Assembly (NCBI GenBank): GCA_045531585.1
Contig: JAZSEH010000044.1
Span: 1 to 16,470 of the forward strand
Direction of reading: 5' to 3'
Length of the DNA: 16,470 nucleotides
Source of the DNA: SIG587 sp045531585
GTDB taxonomy: Bacteria; Bacillota; Clostridia; Oscillospirales; Acutalibacteraceae
In this document: positions 6,453 to 14,038 of the stretch, in pieces
Position numbering within the stretch: the stretch's first letter is position 1
How the letters are laid out: every line of letters begins with the position of its first letter
Notes under the pieces: model-generated
Database searches by the model: none
What the model was told of the DNA's origin: nothing
The model's input: the letters and a program-made list of their open reading frames with translations, nothing else
Program-made: the position numbers and the translations under genes

Positions 6453-6926
6453 ATGCGTATTGGACACGGTTATGACGTTCACCGTCTGGTTCAGGGAAGG
6501 CGTCTTATTTTAGGCGGCGTAGATATACCCCATACTTTGGGACTTGAGGGACATTCAGACGCTGACGTGCTGCTTCATGCTATCTGTGATGCTCTTTTAG
6601 GTGCCGCCGCTCTTGGAGATATCGGTAAACATTTTCCTGATACCGATAATAATTTTTTAAATATAGACAGTCGTATTCTTTTAAAAAAGGTAGTTTCACT
6701 AATCAATAAAAAGGGTTATGAGGTAGTAAATATTGACGCTACCGTAATTGCTCAACGCCCCAAGCTTGCCGATTTTATTGAGCAAATGCGAAAAAATATT
6801 GCAGAAGATTTAGGAATACAGGTCGAATGTGTTAACGTAAAAGCAACCACCGAGGAAATGCTGGGTTTTACCGGTAACTGTGAGGGAATAAGCGCCCACG
6901 CGGTTTGCCTTATAGAAAACGTATAA
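6453..6926 (+). CDS. ispF: 2-C-methyl-D-erythritol 2,4-cyclodiphosphate synthase
   Basis: IspF cyclises CDP-ME 2-phosphate to MEcPP with loss of CMP in the MEP pathway. The 157-residue length is normal for this homotrimer. The metal-ligand motif GYDVH (D8, H10), the HSDADVLLHA segment with the third ligand H42, the GDIGKHFPDTD loop, and TTEEMLGFTG near the C-terminus are all intact. It is separated from ispD by 3 nt and is surely co-expressed. ispE is not in the window. Confidence 0.97.
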   Translation: MRIGHGYDVHRLVQGRRLILGGVDIPHTLGLEGHSDADVLLHAICDALLGAAALGDIGKHFPDTDNNFLNIDSRILLKKVVSLINKKGYEVVNIDATVIAQRPKLADFIEQMRKNIAEDLGIQVECVNVKATTEEMLGFTGNCEGISAHAVCLIENV

Positions 6927-6983
6927 AAAATCATATAACACCTTACTTTTTCATATTTATATATTGGAAACAGGGGTGTAAAA

Positions 6984-7451
6984 ATGAGTGTATATACAGT
7001 ATTAAACAAAAGAAAACTTTTGATTTTTATATCTTTTCTCGCATTACTGCTGCTTTTGTTTTGTGAAAGCTATACCGTATACGCAGGCCAAAGACCCAAC
7101 GCCCAAAGCAATGCAGATAGGGTTGACTATATTTATTCCTTGGGCTTTTCTGTAAATGAAACTCCAAGGGCTGTTGAAAATATTACTATACCTATCAGCT
7201 TTTCTGATGTATATAAAAGTTATAATGAATTGCAGCTTTTGGCCGGCTTTGATCTCAGGGAATTTCAAGGTAAAAACGTTACAAAATATTCCTACATATT
7301 ACAGGCAGACGAAACGGTTTTAGTTAATCTTCTGGTATATAAGGGACGTATTGTAGGCGGAGATATATGCTGTATAAGGCTTGACGGTTTTATGAAACCG
7401 CTTGTAAAACAGGAAAATAAGGAGCATTATGGAACAAATTCGTTTGGATAA
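6984..7451 (+). CDS. DUF4830-like protein with N-terminal membrane segment
   Basis: This 155-residue protein has no known function. A basic N-terminus (NKRK) is followed by a strongly hydrophobic stretch at residues 12-27, consistent with a signal peptide or single membrane anchor. The Cys at 27 is preceded by Phe, so it is not a clean lipobox. The remainder should lie outside the membrane. It contains segments that I associate with the clostridial DUF4830 family: YNELQ, GFDLREFQGKNVTKYSY, and VNLLVYKGRIVGGDICCIRLDGFM at the C-terminal end. The start is preceded by AGGGGTG. It follows ispF by 57 nt without an obvious promoter or terminator. The last 23 nt overlap the next gene, whose ribosome binding site lies inside this coding sequence. 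Confidence 0.7.
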   Translation: MSVYTVLNKRKLLIFISFLALLLLLFCESYTVYAGQRPNAQSNADRVDYIYSLGFSVNETPRAVENITIPISFSDVYKSYNELQLLAGFDLREFQGKNVTKYSYILQADETVLVNLLVYKGRIVGGDICCIRLDGFMKPLVKQENKEHYGTNSFG

Positions 7452-8133
7452 ATTTTTATCAAATCAACTGAATATATCCCGCTCTCTGGTTAAACAAATG
7501 CTAAAAGCGGGTAGGGTAAAGGTTAACGGAGCAACTGTGAAGCAAGGCGAAAATAAGATTGACCCTCAAGACTGTCAGGTTTTGGTTGACGGACAAGCGG
7601 TAAACTATAATAAATATGTATACATAATGCTTAATAAGCCAAAAGGTATTTTAAGTGCCTCCAATGATAAAAACCGAAAAACCGTTATTGACCTTGTCCC
7701 TGAAAATATGAAACGACAGGGCCTTTTTCCTGTTGGCAGGCTTGATAAGGATACAACAGGCCTTCTTATAATTACAGACGATGGCGATTATGCACACAAA
7801 ATAATATCTCCTAAAAATAAAACAGGCAAGGTGTATTTAGTCGACCTTGACGGGGATATTGATAAAAAATTGATTGATGAATTTAAGCAGGGTGTTACTC
7901 TCGCAGACGGAACCGTTTGCAGGCCTGCAACCCTTGAAATAATAGATAACAAAAAAGCAAAGCTTATTCTTTTTGACGGTAAATATCATCAGGTAAAAAG
8001 AATGTTCGGTGTATATGGTTTGGGTGTTGTTGAGCTCCACAGAGAATCAATAGGCGACCTTTCGATTCCAAAAGATCTGAAAACAGGAGAATGTAGGTTT
8101 TTGGATGATTTAGACATTAAAAAAACCTTTTAA
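7429..8133 (+). CDS. RsuA/RluB-type rRNA pseudouridine synthase
   Basis: The protein isomerises a specific uridine in ribosomal RNA. The 234-residue sequence has an N-terminal S4 RNA-binding domain (about 1-60: RLDKFLSNQLNISRS...VNG). The catalytic domain carries the GRLDKDTTGLLIITDDGD motif with catalytic D106, LNKPKGILS (68-76), and the C-terminal motif KYHQVKRMFG. Length and motif details fit the small RsuA-like branch (16S rRNA position 516), but RluB/E-like specificity cannot be excluded, so I give no symbol. AAGGAG lies 4 nt before the ATG, inside the preceding gene. No terminator hairpin is visible after the stop. Confidence 0.9.
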   Translation: MEQIRLDKFLSNQLNISRSLVKQMLKAGRVKVNGATVKQGENKIDPQDCQVLVDGQAVNYNKYVYIMLNKPKGILSASNDKNRKTVIDLVPENMKRQGLFPVGRLDKDTTGLLIITDDGDYAHKIISPKNKTGKVYLVDLDGDIDKKLIDEFKQGVTLADGTVCRPATLEIIDNKKAKLILFDGKYHQVKRMFGVYGLGVVELHRESIGDLSIPKDLKTGECRFLDDLDIKKTF

Positions 8134-8213
8134 ATTCGTTGTTTTTCGCTATATTGCAAAACGCTTGGACATTTTAAACAAAATAGACAATTTATCTTTG
8201 GATAATGTAAATG

Positions 8214-8242
8214 TTGTAATTTAATGCAAACTTTGTTATAAT
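8214..8242 (+). promoter_or_regulatory. Promoter of the sugar-ABC ATPase gene
   Basis: TTGTAA (8214-8219) and a perfect TATAAT (8237-8242) are spaced by 17 bp. The start codon lies about 40 nt after the -10, with GGAGG at the expected distance. The rest of the 148-nt gap after the pseudouridine synthase shows nothing I can support. Confidence 0.7.
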
Positions 8243-8281
8243 ACAGAATAGATTATGGTTTGCTAATGGAGGTCAAATTTT

Positions 8282-9424
8282 ATGGCAAGTTTATCACTTC
8301 GTAACGTTTATAAGAAGTACCCCGGCGGCGTTGTTGCCGTTTCGGATTTCAATCTTGAAATCAAGGATAAGGAATTTATAATCCTTGTTGGTCCTTCCGG
8401 TTGCGGTAAATCTACAACTCTTCGTATGGTTGCAGGTCTTGAAGAAATTTCTGATGGTGAGGTATACATTGGTGATCGTCTCGTTAATGACGTTGCACCT
8501 AAGGATCGTGATATTGCGATGGTTTTCCAGAACTACGCTCTGTATCCTCACATGACTGTATTTGATAATATGGCATTTGGTCTTAAGCTTCGTAAGACCC
8601 CTAAGGATGAGATTAAGCGTCGTGTTGAAGAGGCTGCTCGTATTCTTGATATTGAGCATCTTCTTGAGCGTAAGCCTAAGGCTCTTTCCGGTGGTCAGCG
8701 TCAGCGTGTTGCTTTAGGTCGTGCTATCGTTCGTGAGCCTAAGGTTTTCTTACTTGACGAGCCTCTCTCCAACCTTGATGCTAAGCTTCGTGCACAGATG
8801 CGTACCGAAATTTCTAAGCTTCATCAGAGACTGGGTACTACATTTATCTACGTTACTCATGACCAGACCGGGGCTATGACAATGGGAACCCGTATCGTTG
8901 TTATGAGGAGCGGTCTTATCCAGCAGGTAGATACTCCTAACAATCTTTATAAGTATCCCTGCAATCTGTTTGTTGCCGGATTTATCGGTTCACCTCAGAT
9001 GAACTTTATTGAGTGTAAGCTTCTTGAAGAGGGTGGCGCTTACTTTGTAGAGTTTGGTTCTGAAGATACCAAAACCCGCGTTGGCGTTAAGTATAAGATT
9101 AAGCTTCCTGAGTCCAAGAATGCTAACGATTGCCTTAAAGAATATGTTGGCAAGGAAGTTATTATGGGTATCCGTCCTGAGGATGTTCATGATGAGCCTG
9201 CTCTTATCGAGGCTAACCCCGATGGTATCGTTGAGGCCGATGTTGAAGTTACCGAGCTTATGGGTGCTGAGACCTATCTGTATATGAACTGCGAAGGTCA
9301 GACTATTAATGCCCGTGTTAGCCCTACTTCTACTGCTCGTCCCGGTGATAAGATCAAGATCGCTATCGAGACCGGCAAAATCCATCTCTTCGACAAGGAT
9401 ACCGAGGTTACCATTACCAACTGA
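8282..9424 (+). CDS. ugpC: Sugar ABC transporter ATP-binding protein (UgpC/MsmK type)
   Basis: The 380-residue protein is a cytosolic ATPase subunit that energises carbohydrate import of the CUT1 class. It has Walker A GPSGCGKST (37-45), the Q-loop Q83, signature LSGGQ (135-139), Walker B FLLDE with E160, the D-loop SNLDA, the switch His H193, and a C-terminal regulatory/TOBE domain of about 140 residues. After the switch His the usual THDQTEAMT reads TGAMT, with Gly at 197. No permease or binding protein is nearby. Together with its own promoter and terminator this fits a shared ATPase that serves several distant sugar transporters, as MsmX/MsmK do. Codon bias is very strong (CGT, CTT, GTT), suggesting abundant protein. 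The symbol follows common annotation; msmX/msmK would be equally apt. Confidence 0.92.
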   Translation: MASLSLRNVYKKYPGGVVAVSDFNLEIKDKEFIILVGPSGCGKSTTLRMVAGLEEISDGEVYIGDRLVNDVAPKDRDIAMVFQNYALYPHMTVFDNMAFGLKLRKTPKDEIKRRVEEAARILDIEHLLERKPKALSGGQRQRVALGRAIVREPKVFLLDEPLSNLDAKLRAQMRTEISKLHQRLGTTFIYVTHDQTGAMTMGTRIVVMRSGLIQQVDTPNNLYKYPCNLFVAGFIGSPQMNFIECKLLEEGGAYFVEFGSEDTKTRVGVKYKIKLPESKNANDCLKEYVGKEVIMGIRPEDVHDEPALIEANPDGIVEADVEVTELMGAETYLYMNCEGQTINARVSPTSTARPGDKIKIAIETGKIHLFDKDTEVTITN

Positions 9425-9439
9425 TTATAAAAAAATATT

Positions 9440-9467
9440 AGACGGAGTGAAAACTCCGTCTTTTTTT
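9440..9467 (+). terminator. Intrinsic terminator after ugpC
   Basis: A perfect 9-bp stem (9440-9448 with 9453-9461) has a GAAA tetraloop and a seven-T tract. It separates ugpC from the citrate synthase operon. Confidence 0.95.
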
Positions 9468-9486
9468 ATTTTATTTTCATTTGCTA

Positions 9487-9515
9487 TTGACAAACATTGT
9501 ATAATTGTATACAAT
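9487..9515 (+). promoter_or_regulatory. Promoter of the citrate synthase-aconitase-IDH-gntR operon
   Basis: The -35 TTGACA (9487-9492) is perfect, and TACAAT (9510-9515) lies 17 bp downstream as the -10. The -10 falls inside a 24-bp palindrome, so bound regulator would block RNA polymerase. A TATAAT-like string at 9500-9505 is too close to the -35 to be used with it. Transcription should start near 9522. Confidence 0.8.
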
Positions 9516-9521
9516 TATACA
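9498..9521 (+). promoter_or_regulatory. 24-bp perfect palindromic operator, probable GntR site
   Basis: The 24 bases are a perfect inverted repeat centred between 9509 and 9510, with core TTGTATACAA (9505-9514) flanked by TGTATAA and its complement. Cores of this type are known operators of GntR-superfamily FCD regulators (for example MatR of rhizobia). The site overlaps the spacer and -10 of the promoter, which implies repression. The only regulator nearby is the GntR/FCD protein encoded at the end of the same operon, so it is the likely partner. Binding itself is inference. Confidence 0.75.
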
Positions 9522-9546
9522 TATTGATGGATAGGAGGCAAAGCTA

Positions 9547-10932
9547 ATGAAACGATTGGAAATAAATCCGTCAACAAATCTTCTTGAACAAACCGAGTTT
9601 GAGTATGAGCTGCAGGATGTTGAAAATCCCAATTTATATAGAAAGATTTTCAACTACAGTGAAATACCAAAACTTGCTTTCAACCGTAGAATTGTTCCTA
9701 TGTCTATGCCAAAGGATATATGGATAACAGATACAACATTTCGTGACGGTCAGCAATCCCGTGAACCTTATACTACACAGCAGATAGTTCGTCTTTATGA
9801 CCTTATACATAAGCTTGGCGGCCCTAATGGTGTTATCAGACAAAGTGAATTTTTTCTTTACAGCGAAAAGGATAGAAATGCAGTATACAAATGTCTTGAA
9901 AAGGGCTACGAATTTCCTGAAATTACAAGCTGGATAAGGGCTTCAAAGAAAGATTTTGAAATGGTAAAGGAAATAGGTCTTAAAGAGACAGGTATTCTTG
10001 TTTCCTGCTCAGACTACCATATTTTCTATAAGCTTAAAATGACAAGACGCCAGGCCATTGACCATTATCTTGGCGTAGTTAGGGAATGTATTGAAACGGG
10101 TGTCAGACCCCGTTGTCATCTCGAGGATATTACCCGAGCAGATTTTTACGGTTTTGTTGTTCCCTTCGTGCTTGAACTTTCAAAGCTTATGAAGGAATCG
10201 GGAGTTCCCATTAAAATTCGTGCTTGCGATACGCTCGGTTACGGTGTTTCCATTCCCGGTGTTGCTCTTCCAAGAAGTATTCCGGGTATAATTTACGGCC
10301 TTAACCACCACGCCAGAATACCGTCCGAGCTTATTGAATTTCACGGTCATAACGATTTTTACGGTGCCGTTACAAATTCTGTTTCTGCTTGGCTGTATGG
10401 TGCATCGGGAATTAACTGCTCGCTTCTTGGTATAGGTGAGCGCACGGGAAATTGTCCCCTTGAGGCAATGGTTATTGAGTACGCCCAGCTTAAAGGTACG
10501 CTTGACGGTATGGAACCACTTGTAATTACTGAAATAGCAGAGTACTATAAAAAAGAATTAGGTTATGACATTCCTCCCAGAACACCCTTCGTCGGTGAGG
10601 ATTTTAACGTGACACGTGCGGGCGTTCATGCAGACGGACTTCTTAAAAACGAGGAAATATATAATATTTTTGATACAAAAGCAGTTCTTGGAAAGTCTCC
10701 TAAGGTTATGATTAGCAATACCTCGGGTGTTTCCGGAATTGCAGTATGGCTTAACGGTAGATACCGTCTTAAAGGTGACAAGGCTATCAATAAGCAGGAT
10801 CCCCTTGTAGTATATCTTAAAGAATGGGTAGACAACGAGTACGCCGCAGGACGTGTTACCGCAATATCCGATGGTGAGCTTGATGAGCGAATTGCCGAAT
10901 ACTGTGCAAATAATAACAGAACTATAATTTAG
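9547..10932 (+). CDS. Probable Re-citrate synthase (DRE-TIM metallolyase)
   Basis: The protein belongs to the isopropylmalate/homocitrate synthase superfamily. In this context it most likely condenses acetyl-CoA with oxaloacetate to citrate with Re-face stereochemistry, as shown for the Clostridium kluyveri enzyme. The 461 residues carry D62-T-T-F-R66-D67-G-Q-Q (the Glu usual in LRDGEQ is Gln), HLED (191-194), CDTLGYG (227-233), the metal-binding HGHND (H266, H268), GIGERTGNCPLE (295-306) and TRAGVHADGLLKNEE (356-370). An N-terminal extension of about 55 residues precedes the barrel. There is no LeuA-type C-terminal regulatory domain of full size. AGGAGG lies 8 nt before the ATG. It is followed by single-chain aconitase and an isocitrate-type dehydrogenase, which argues against leucine synthesis. 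Automatic annotation would probably say 2-isopropylmalate synthase. Homocitrate synthase is the other alternative. Confidence 0.82.
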   Translation: MKRLEINPSTNLLEQTEFEYELQDVENPNLYRKIFNYSEIPKLAFNRRIVPMSMPKDIWITDTTFRDGQQSREPYTTQQIVRLYDLIHKLGGPNGVIRQSEFFLYSEKDRNAVYKCLEKGYEFPEITSWIRASKKDFEMVKEIGLKETGILVSCSDYHIFYKLKMTRRQAIDHYLGVVRECIETGVRPRCHLEDITRADFYGFVVPFVLELSKLMKESGVPIKIRACDTLGYGVSIPGVALPRSIPGIIYGLNHHARIPSELIEFHGHNDFYGAVTNSVSAWLYGASGINCSLLGIGERTGNCPLEAMVIEYAQLKGTLDGMEPLVITEIAEYYKKELGYDIPPRTPFVGEDFNVTRAGVHADGLLKNEEIYNIFDTKAVLGKSPKVMISNTSGVSGIAVWLNGRYRLKGDKAINKQDPLVVYLKEWVDNEYAAGRVTAISDGELDERIAEYCANNNRTII

Positions 10933-10943
10933 AGGTGAATAAA

Positions 10944-12866
10944 ATGGGTTTAAATATTACTCAAAAAATTATTAAAAGTCATTTGGTAGAAGGTGAAATG
11001 ATTCCCGGCGAGCAGATTGGCATTAAAATTGACCAGACCCTGACACAGGACTCTACAGGTACAATGGCATATTTGCAGCTTGAGGCTATGGAAATTGACC
11101 AAGTTAAAACCTTACGTTCAGTAGCGTATATCGACCATAATATGCTTCAGCAGGGCTTTGAAAATGCCGATGACCATAAATATATTCAAACCGTTGCCAA
11201 TAAGCACGGTATATTCTTTTCCAAGCCTGGAAACGGAATCTGCCATCAAGTACATCTTGAGCGTTTCGGTGTTCCGGGACAGACACTGCTTGGCTCCGAT
11301 AGCCATACTCCCACAGGCGGCGGTATAGGTATGCTGGCAATGGGTGCAGGTGGACTTGACGTTGCTGTTGCAATGGGTGGCGGAACCTATTATATGAATA
11401 TGCCTAAGGTGCTTAAGGTTGAGCTTACAGGTGCCTTAAGACCCTTTGTAACCGCAAAGGATGTTATTCTTGAGGTACTGCGTGTTTTAAGCGTTAAGGG
11501 CGGCGTTGGCAGGGTAATAGAATATTGCGGCGAAGGCGTTAAAACTCTAACTGTTCCCGAGCGTGCCACCATAACAAATATGGGTGCAGAGCTTGGCGCA
11601 ACTACCTCTGTTTTCCCAACTGACGACACAACACTTGCCTTTTTAAAGGCACAGGGCAGAGAGGCTGATTTCACCGCCATTACCGCCGATGCTGATGCAC
11701 AGTATGACGAGGCTATTACCGTTAATCTCAGTGAGCTTGAGCCCCTTACAGCACTACCTCACAGCCCTGATAATGTTAAAAAGGTTAAGGATGTAAACGG
11801 CATCAAGGTGGATCAGGTTATGATTGGTAGCTGTACCAACAGCTCTTATCTTGATATGATGAAGGTTGCCCGCATTTTAAAGGGCAGAACCGTTCCTGCA
11901 CATGTTAGTCTTGTTATTGCCCCGGGTTCAAAGCAGGTGCTTAATATGATAGCAAGAAACGGTGCCCTTGCCGATATGATTGATGCAGGCGCAAGAATTC
12001 TTGAATCAGGTTGCGGACCTTGTATCGGTATGGGACAGGCTCCTGCAAGTAATGCCGTTTCACTCCGCACAATTAACCGTAACTTTAAGGGACGTTGCGG
12101 AACAACTTCAGCAGGCGTTTATATTGTTAGCCCTGAAACTGCCGCTGTAAGCGCTTTAGAAGGCGTTTTAACCGACCCCAGACTTTATGCTGACAAGGTT
12201 GATTTAGACATTGCAATGCCCGAAAAATTTGAAATAAACGATAATATGATTGTTTCTCCTGCAACTCAGCCAGAAAAGGTAGAGGTTGTTAAAGGCCCCA
12301 ATATCAAGCCTTTCCCTGTTAACGTTGCAATTTCTGAGAAAATAAATGGTATTGCCCTTATTAAGGTGGAGGACAATATTACCACCGACCACATTATGCC
12401 CTCTGATGCAAAGCTTTTGCCCTTCCGTTCCAACGTTCCACATCTGTCAGATTACTGTCTGACCCCCTGTGACCCCGAATTCCCTGCACGCGCAAAGGCA
12501 AACGGCGGAGGATTTATTGTAGGCGGAGAGAACTACGGTCAGGGCTCCAGCCGTGAGCACGCTGCACTTGTGCCCCTTTATCTTGGGGTTAAGGCTGTGC
12601 TTGCCAAAAGCTTTGCCCGTATCCATAAGGCTAACCTTATAAATTCGGGTATATTGCCCCTTGTGTTTGCAAACCCTGCTGATTACGATGCCATTTCCCG
12701 TGACGACGAAATTGTAATTGAAAATGCTATTGAGCAGGTTAATTCAGGCAAGGTAACGGTAGCTGTAAACGGTAAGCCTGTTGAAATGATAATTGAACTT
12801 ACAAATAAGGAAAGAGAAGTTCTTTTAGCAGGCGGAAAAATAAACTCTATAAGAATGAAAGGATAA
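10944..12866 (+). CDS. acn: Aconitate hydratase, single-chain
   Basis: Aconitase isomerises citrate to isocitrate via cis-aconitate with a [4Fe-4S] cluster. The 640-residue protein fuses the catalytic domains and the swivelling domain in one chain, like the compact Aquifex-type aconitases, and differs from split LeuC/LeuD. Cluster ligands are C297 (GSCTNS), C357 and C360 (GCGPC). Other active-site marks are SDSHT (118-122), GGENYGQGSSREHAAL (527-542), and SFARIHKANLINSG (556-569) in the swivel domain. I chose the ATG at 10944 because AGAGGTG lies 6 nt upstream and the protein then starts with the family-typical MGLNITQKIIKSHLVEGEM. A GTG at 10935 lies within that ribosome binding site. It begins 11 nt after the citrate synthase stop and ends 6 nt before the dehydrogenase. 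Confidence 0.95.
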   Translation: MGLNITQKIIKSHLVEGEMIPGEQIGIKIDQTLTQDSTGTMAYLQLEAMEIDQVKTLRSVAYIDHNMLQQGFENADDHKYIQTVANKHGIFFSKPGNGICHQVHLERFGVPGQTLLGSDSHTPTGGGIGMLAMGAGGLDVAVAMGGGTYYMNMPKVLKVELTGALRPFVTAKDVILEVLRVLSVKGGVGRVIEYCGEGVKTLTVPERATITNMGAELGATTSVFPTDDTTLAFLKAQGREADFTAITADADAQYDEAITVNLSELEPLTALPHSPDNVKKVKDVNGIKVDQVMIGSCTNSSYLDMMKVARILKGRTVPAHVSLVIAPGSKQVLNMIARNGALADMIDAGARILESGCGPCIGMGQAPASNAVSLRTINRNFKGRCGTTSAGVYIVSPETAAVSALEGVLTDPRLYADKVDLDIAMPEKFEINDNMIVSPATQPEKVEVVKGPNIKPFPVNVAISEKINGIALIKVEDNITTDHIMPSDAKLLPFRSNVPHLSDYCLTPCDPEFPARAKANGGGFIVGGENYGQGSSREHAALVPLYLGVKAVLAKSFARIHKANLINSGILPLVFANPADYDAISRDDEIVIENAIEQVNSGKVTVAVNGKPVEMIIELTNKEREVLLAGGKINSIRMKG

Positions 12867-12872
12867 CTAAAA

Positions 12873-14030
12873 ATGAGTATTTATGCAGAAACCTTAGCAA
12901 AATTTGAAGAAATTTTAAAGCAGCAGGCCCAGCGTGTTGAGCGCCTGAAAAATGAAGGCGATTTCGTTGACTACACCAAGCTTGATAAAATTGTTATCGG
13001 CGTTGTTGGCGGTGACGGAATCGGTCCTATGATTACAGGTCAGGCTCAAAGAGTATTAGAGGTTCTTCTTGAAGATGATATTAAGGCGGGTAAGATTGAA
13101 ATAAAAACTATTGAAGGCCTTACCATCGAGAACCGTGTGGCAAAGAATAAGCCCATTCCTGATGACGTTCTTGCTGAACTTAAAAAGTGCGACGTTATCC
13201 TCAAAGGTCCCACAACCACACCCCAGAAGGGTGATCCCTGGCCCAATATTGAAAGCGCCAACGTTGCTATGCGCAAGGAGCTTGACCTCTTTGCCAATGT
13301 TCGTCCCGTTAAAATTCCTGAGCAGGGAATTGATTGGACCTTTTTCCGTGAAAACACTGAAGGCGAGTATGCCCTTGGCAGTCAGGGTGTTAACGTTACC
13401 GAGGATATGGCTTTTGACTTCAAGGTAATTACAACACAGGGTGCAGACCGTATTGCCCGTGCCGCCTTTGATTTTGCAAAGAAAAATGGCAAAACTAGAG
13501 TCACCGCCGTTACCAAGGCCAACGTTATTAAAACCACTGACGGTAAATTCCTTGAGTGTTGTAGAAAGGTTGCCGAGGAATATCCCGAAATAACCTTTGA
13601 CGAGTGGTATATTGATATTATGACCGCAAAGCTTGTTGATGAAAAGCGTCGCAGAGATTTTCAGGTTATTGTTCTTCCTAATCTTTACGGAGATATTATC
13701 ACTGATGAGGCCGCCGAGCTTCAGGGCGGCGTAGGTACTGCAGGTAGCTCAAATCTTGGTAAAAAATACTGTATGTTTGAGGCTATACATGGCTCTGCAC
13801 CCCGTATGGTAAAAGAGGGTAGAGCACAGTATGCCGACCCTTCCAGTGTAATTCGCGCAGGTGCAATGCTCCTTGCCCATATTGGTTATGCTGAAAAGGC
13901 CGAAAAATTGTCACAGGCCCTTGAAATTTGCGGACAGACCGAGAAAAAACTTGTAATGACAGGAAGAAGCGACGGCGCCACCGGTGAAGAGTTTGCTAAC
14001 TACATTCTTGAAACCGTAGCCAAGCTTTAA
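12873..14030 (+). CDS. icd: Isocitrate dehydrogenase, decarboxylating (cofactor unclear)
   Basis: The 385-residue protein is a beta-decarboxylating dehydrogenase that would turn isocitrate into 2-oxoglutarate and CO2. The substrate motif has S128, N130, R134 and R144 with the same spacing as Ser113, Asn115, Arg119 and Arg129 of E. coli Icd. It continues with R159 in FRENTEGEY, K215, and the metal-binding aspartates D274 and D278 (YGDIITDEA). The Ser/Asn pair favours isocitrate over isopropylmalate or homoisocitrate. The cofactor loop after HGSAP reads R311-M312, neither the Lys-Tyr of NADP enzymes nor the Asp-Ile of typical NAD enzymes. About 35 residues precede the first Rossmann-like strand. 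It is 6 nt from aconitase and 8 nt from gntR. A common automatic label would be isocitrate/isopropylmalate dehydrogenase family protein. Confidence 0.9.
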   Translation: MSIYAETLAKFEEILKQQAQRVERLKNEGDFVDYTKLDKIVIGVVGGDGIGPMITGQAQRVLEVLLEDDIKAGKIEIKTIEGLTIENRVAKNKPIPDDVLAELKKCDVILKGPTTTPQKGDPWPNIESANVAMRKELDLFANVRPVKIPEQGIDWTFFRENTEGEYALGSQGVNVTEDMAFDFKVITTQGADRIARAAFDFAKKNGKTRVTAVTKANVIKTTDGKFLECCRKVAEEYPEITFDEWYIDIMTAKLVDEKRRRDFQVIVLPNLYGDIITDEAAELQGGVGTAGSSNLGKKYCMFEAIHGSAPRMVKEGRAQYADPSSVIRAGAMLLAHIGYAEKAEKLSQALEICGQTEKKLVMTGRSDGATGEEFANYILETVAKL

Positions 14031-14038
14031 GGTGTGTT

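Noticed and set aside
7615..7626. 12-bp palindrome with a GTATAC core as a second GntR operator
   Set aside because: It lies inside the pseudouridine synthase coding sequence, does not match the TTGTATACAA core, and is short enough to occur by chance in A/T-rich DNA.
8150..8170. Catabolite-response (cre) site upstream of ugpC
   Set aside because: A TGCAAAACGCTTGG-like string resembles cre around its central CG, but several conserved positions are wrong and it is about 50 nt upstream of the -35, so support is too weak.
9500..9505. TATAAT at 9500-9505 as the -10 of the citrate synthase operon
   Set aside because: It is only 7 bp from the perfect -35 and no alternative -35 sits 17 bp upstream of it. 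TACAAT at 9510-9515 has the right spacing.
9547..10932. 2-isopropylmalate or homocitrate synthase
   Set aside because: The superfamily fits, but the operon lacks LeuC/LeuD-type split isomerase, and the dehydrogenase carries the isocitrate Ser/Asn pair. Citrate synthesis explains all three genes better, though only an assay can settle it.
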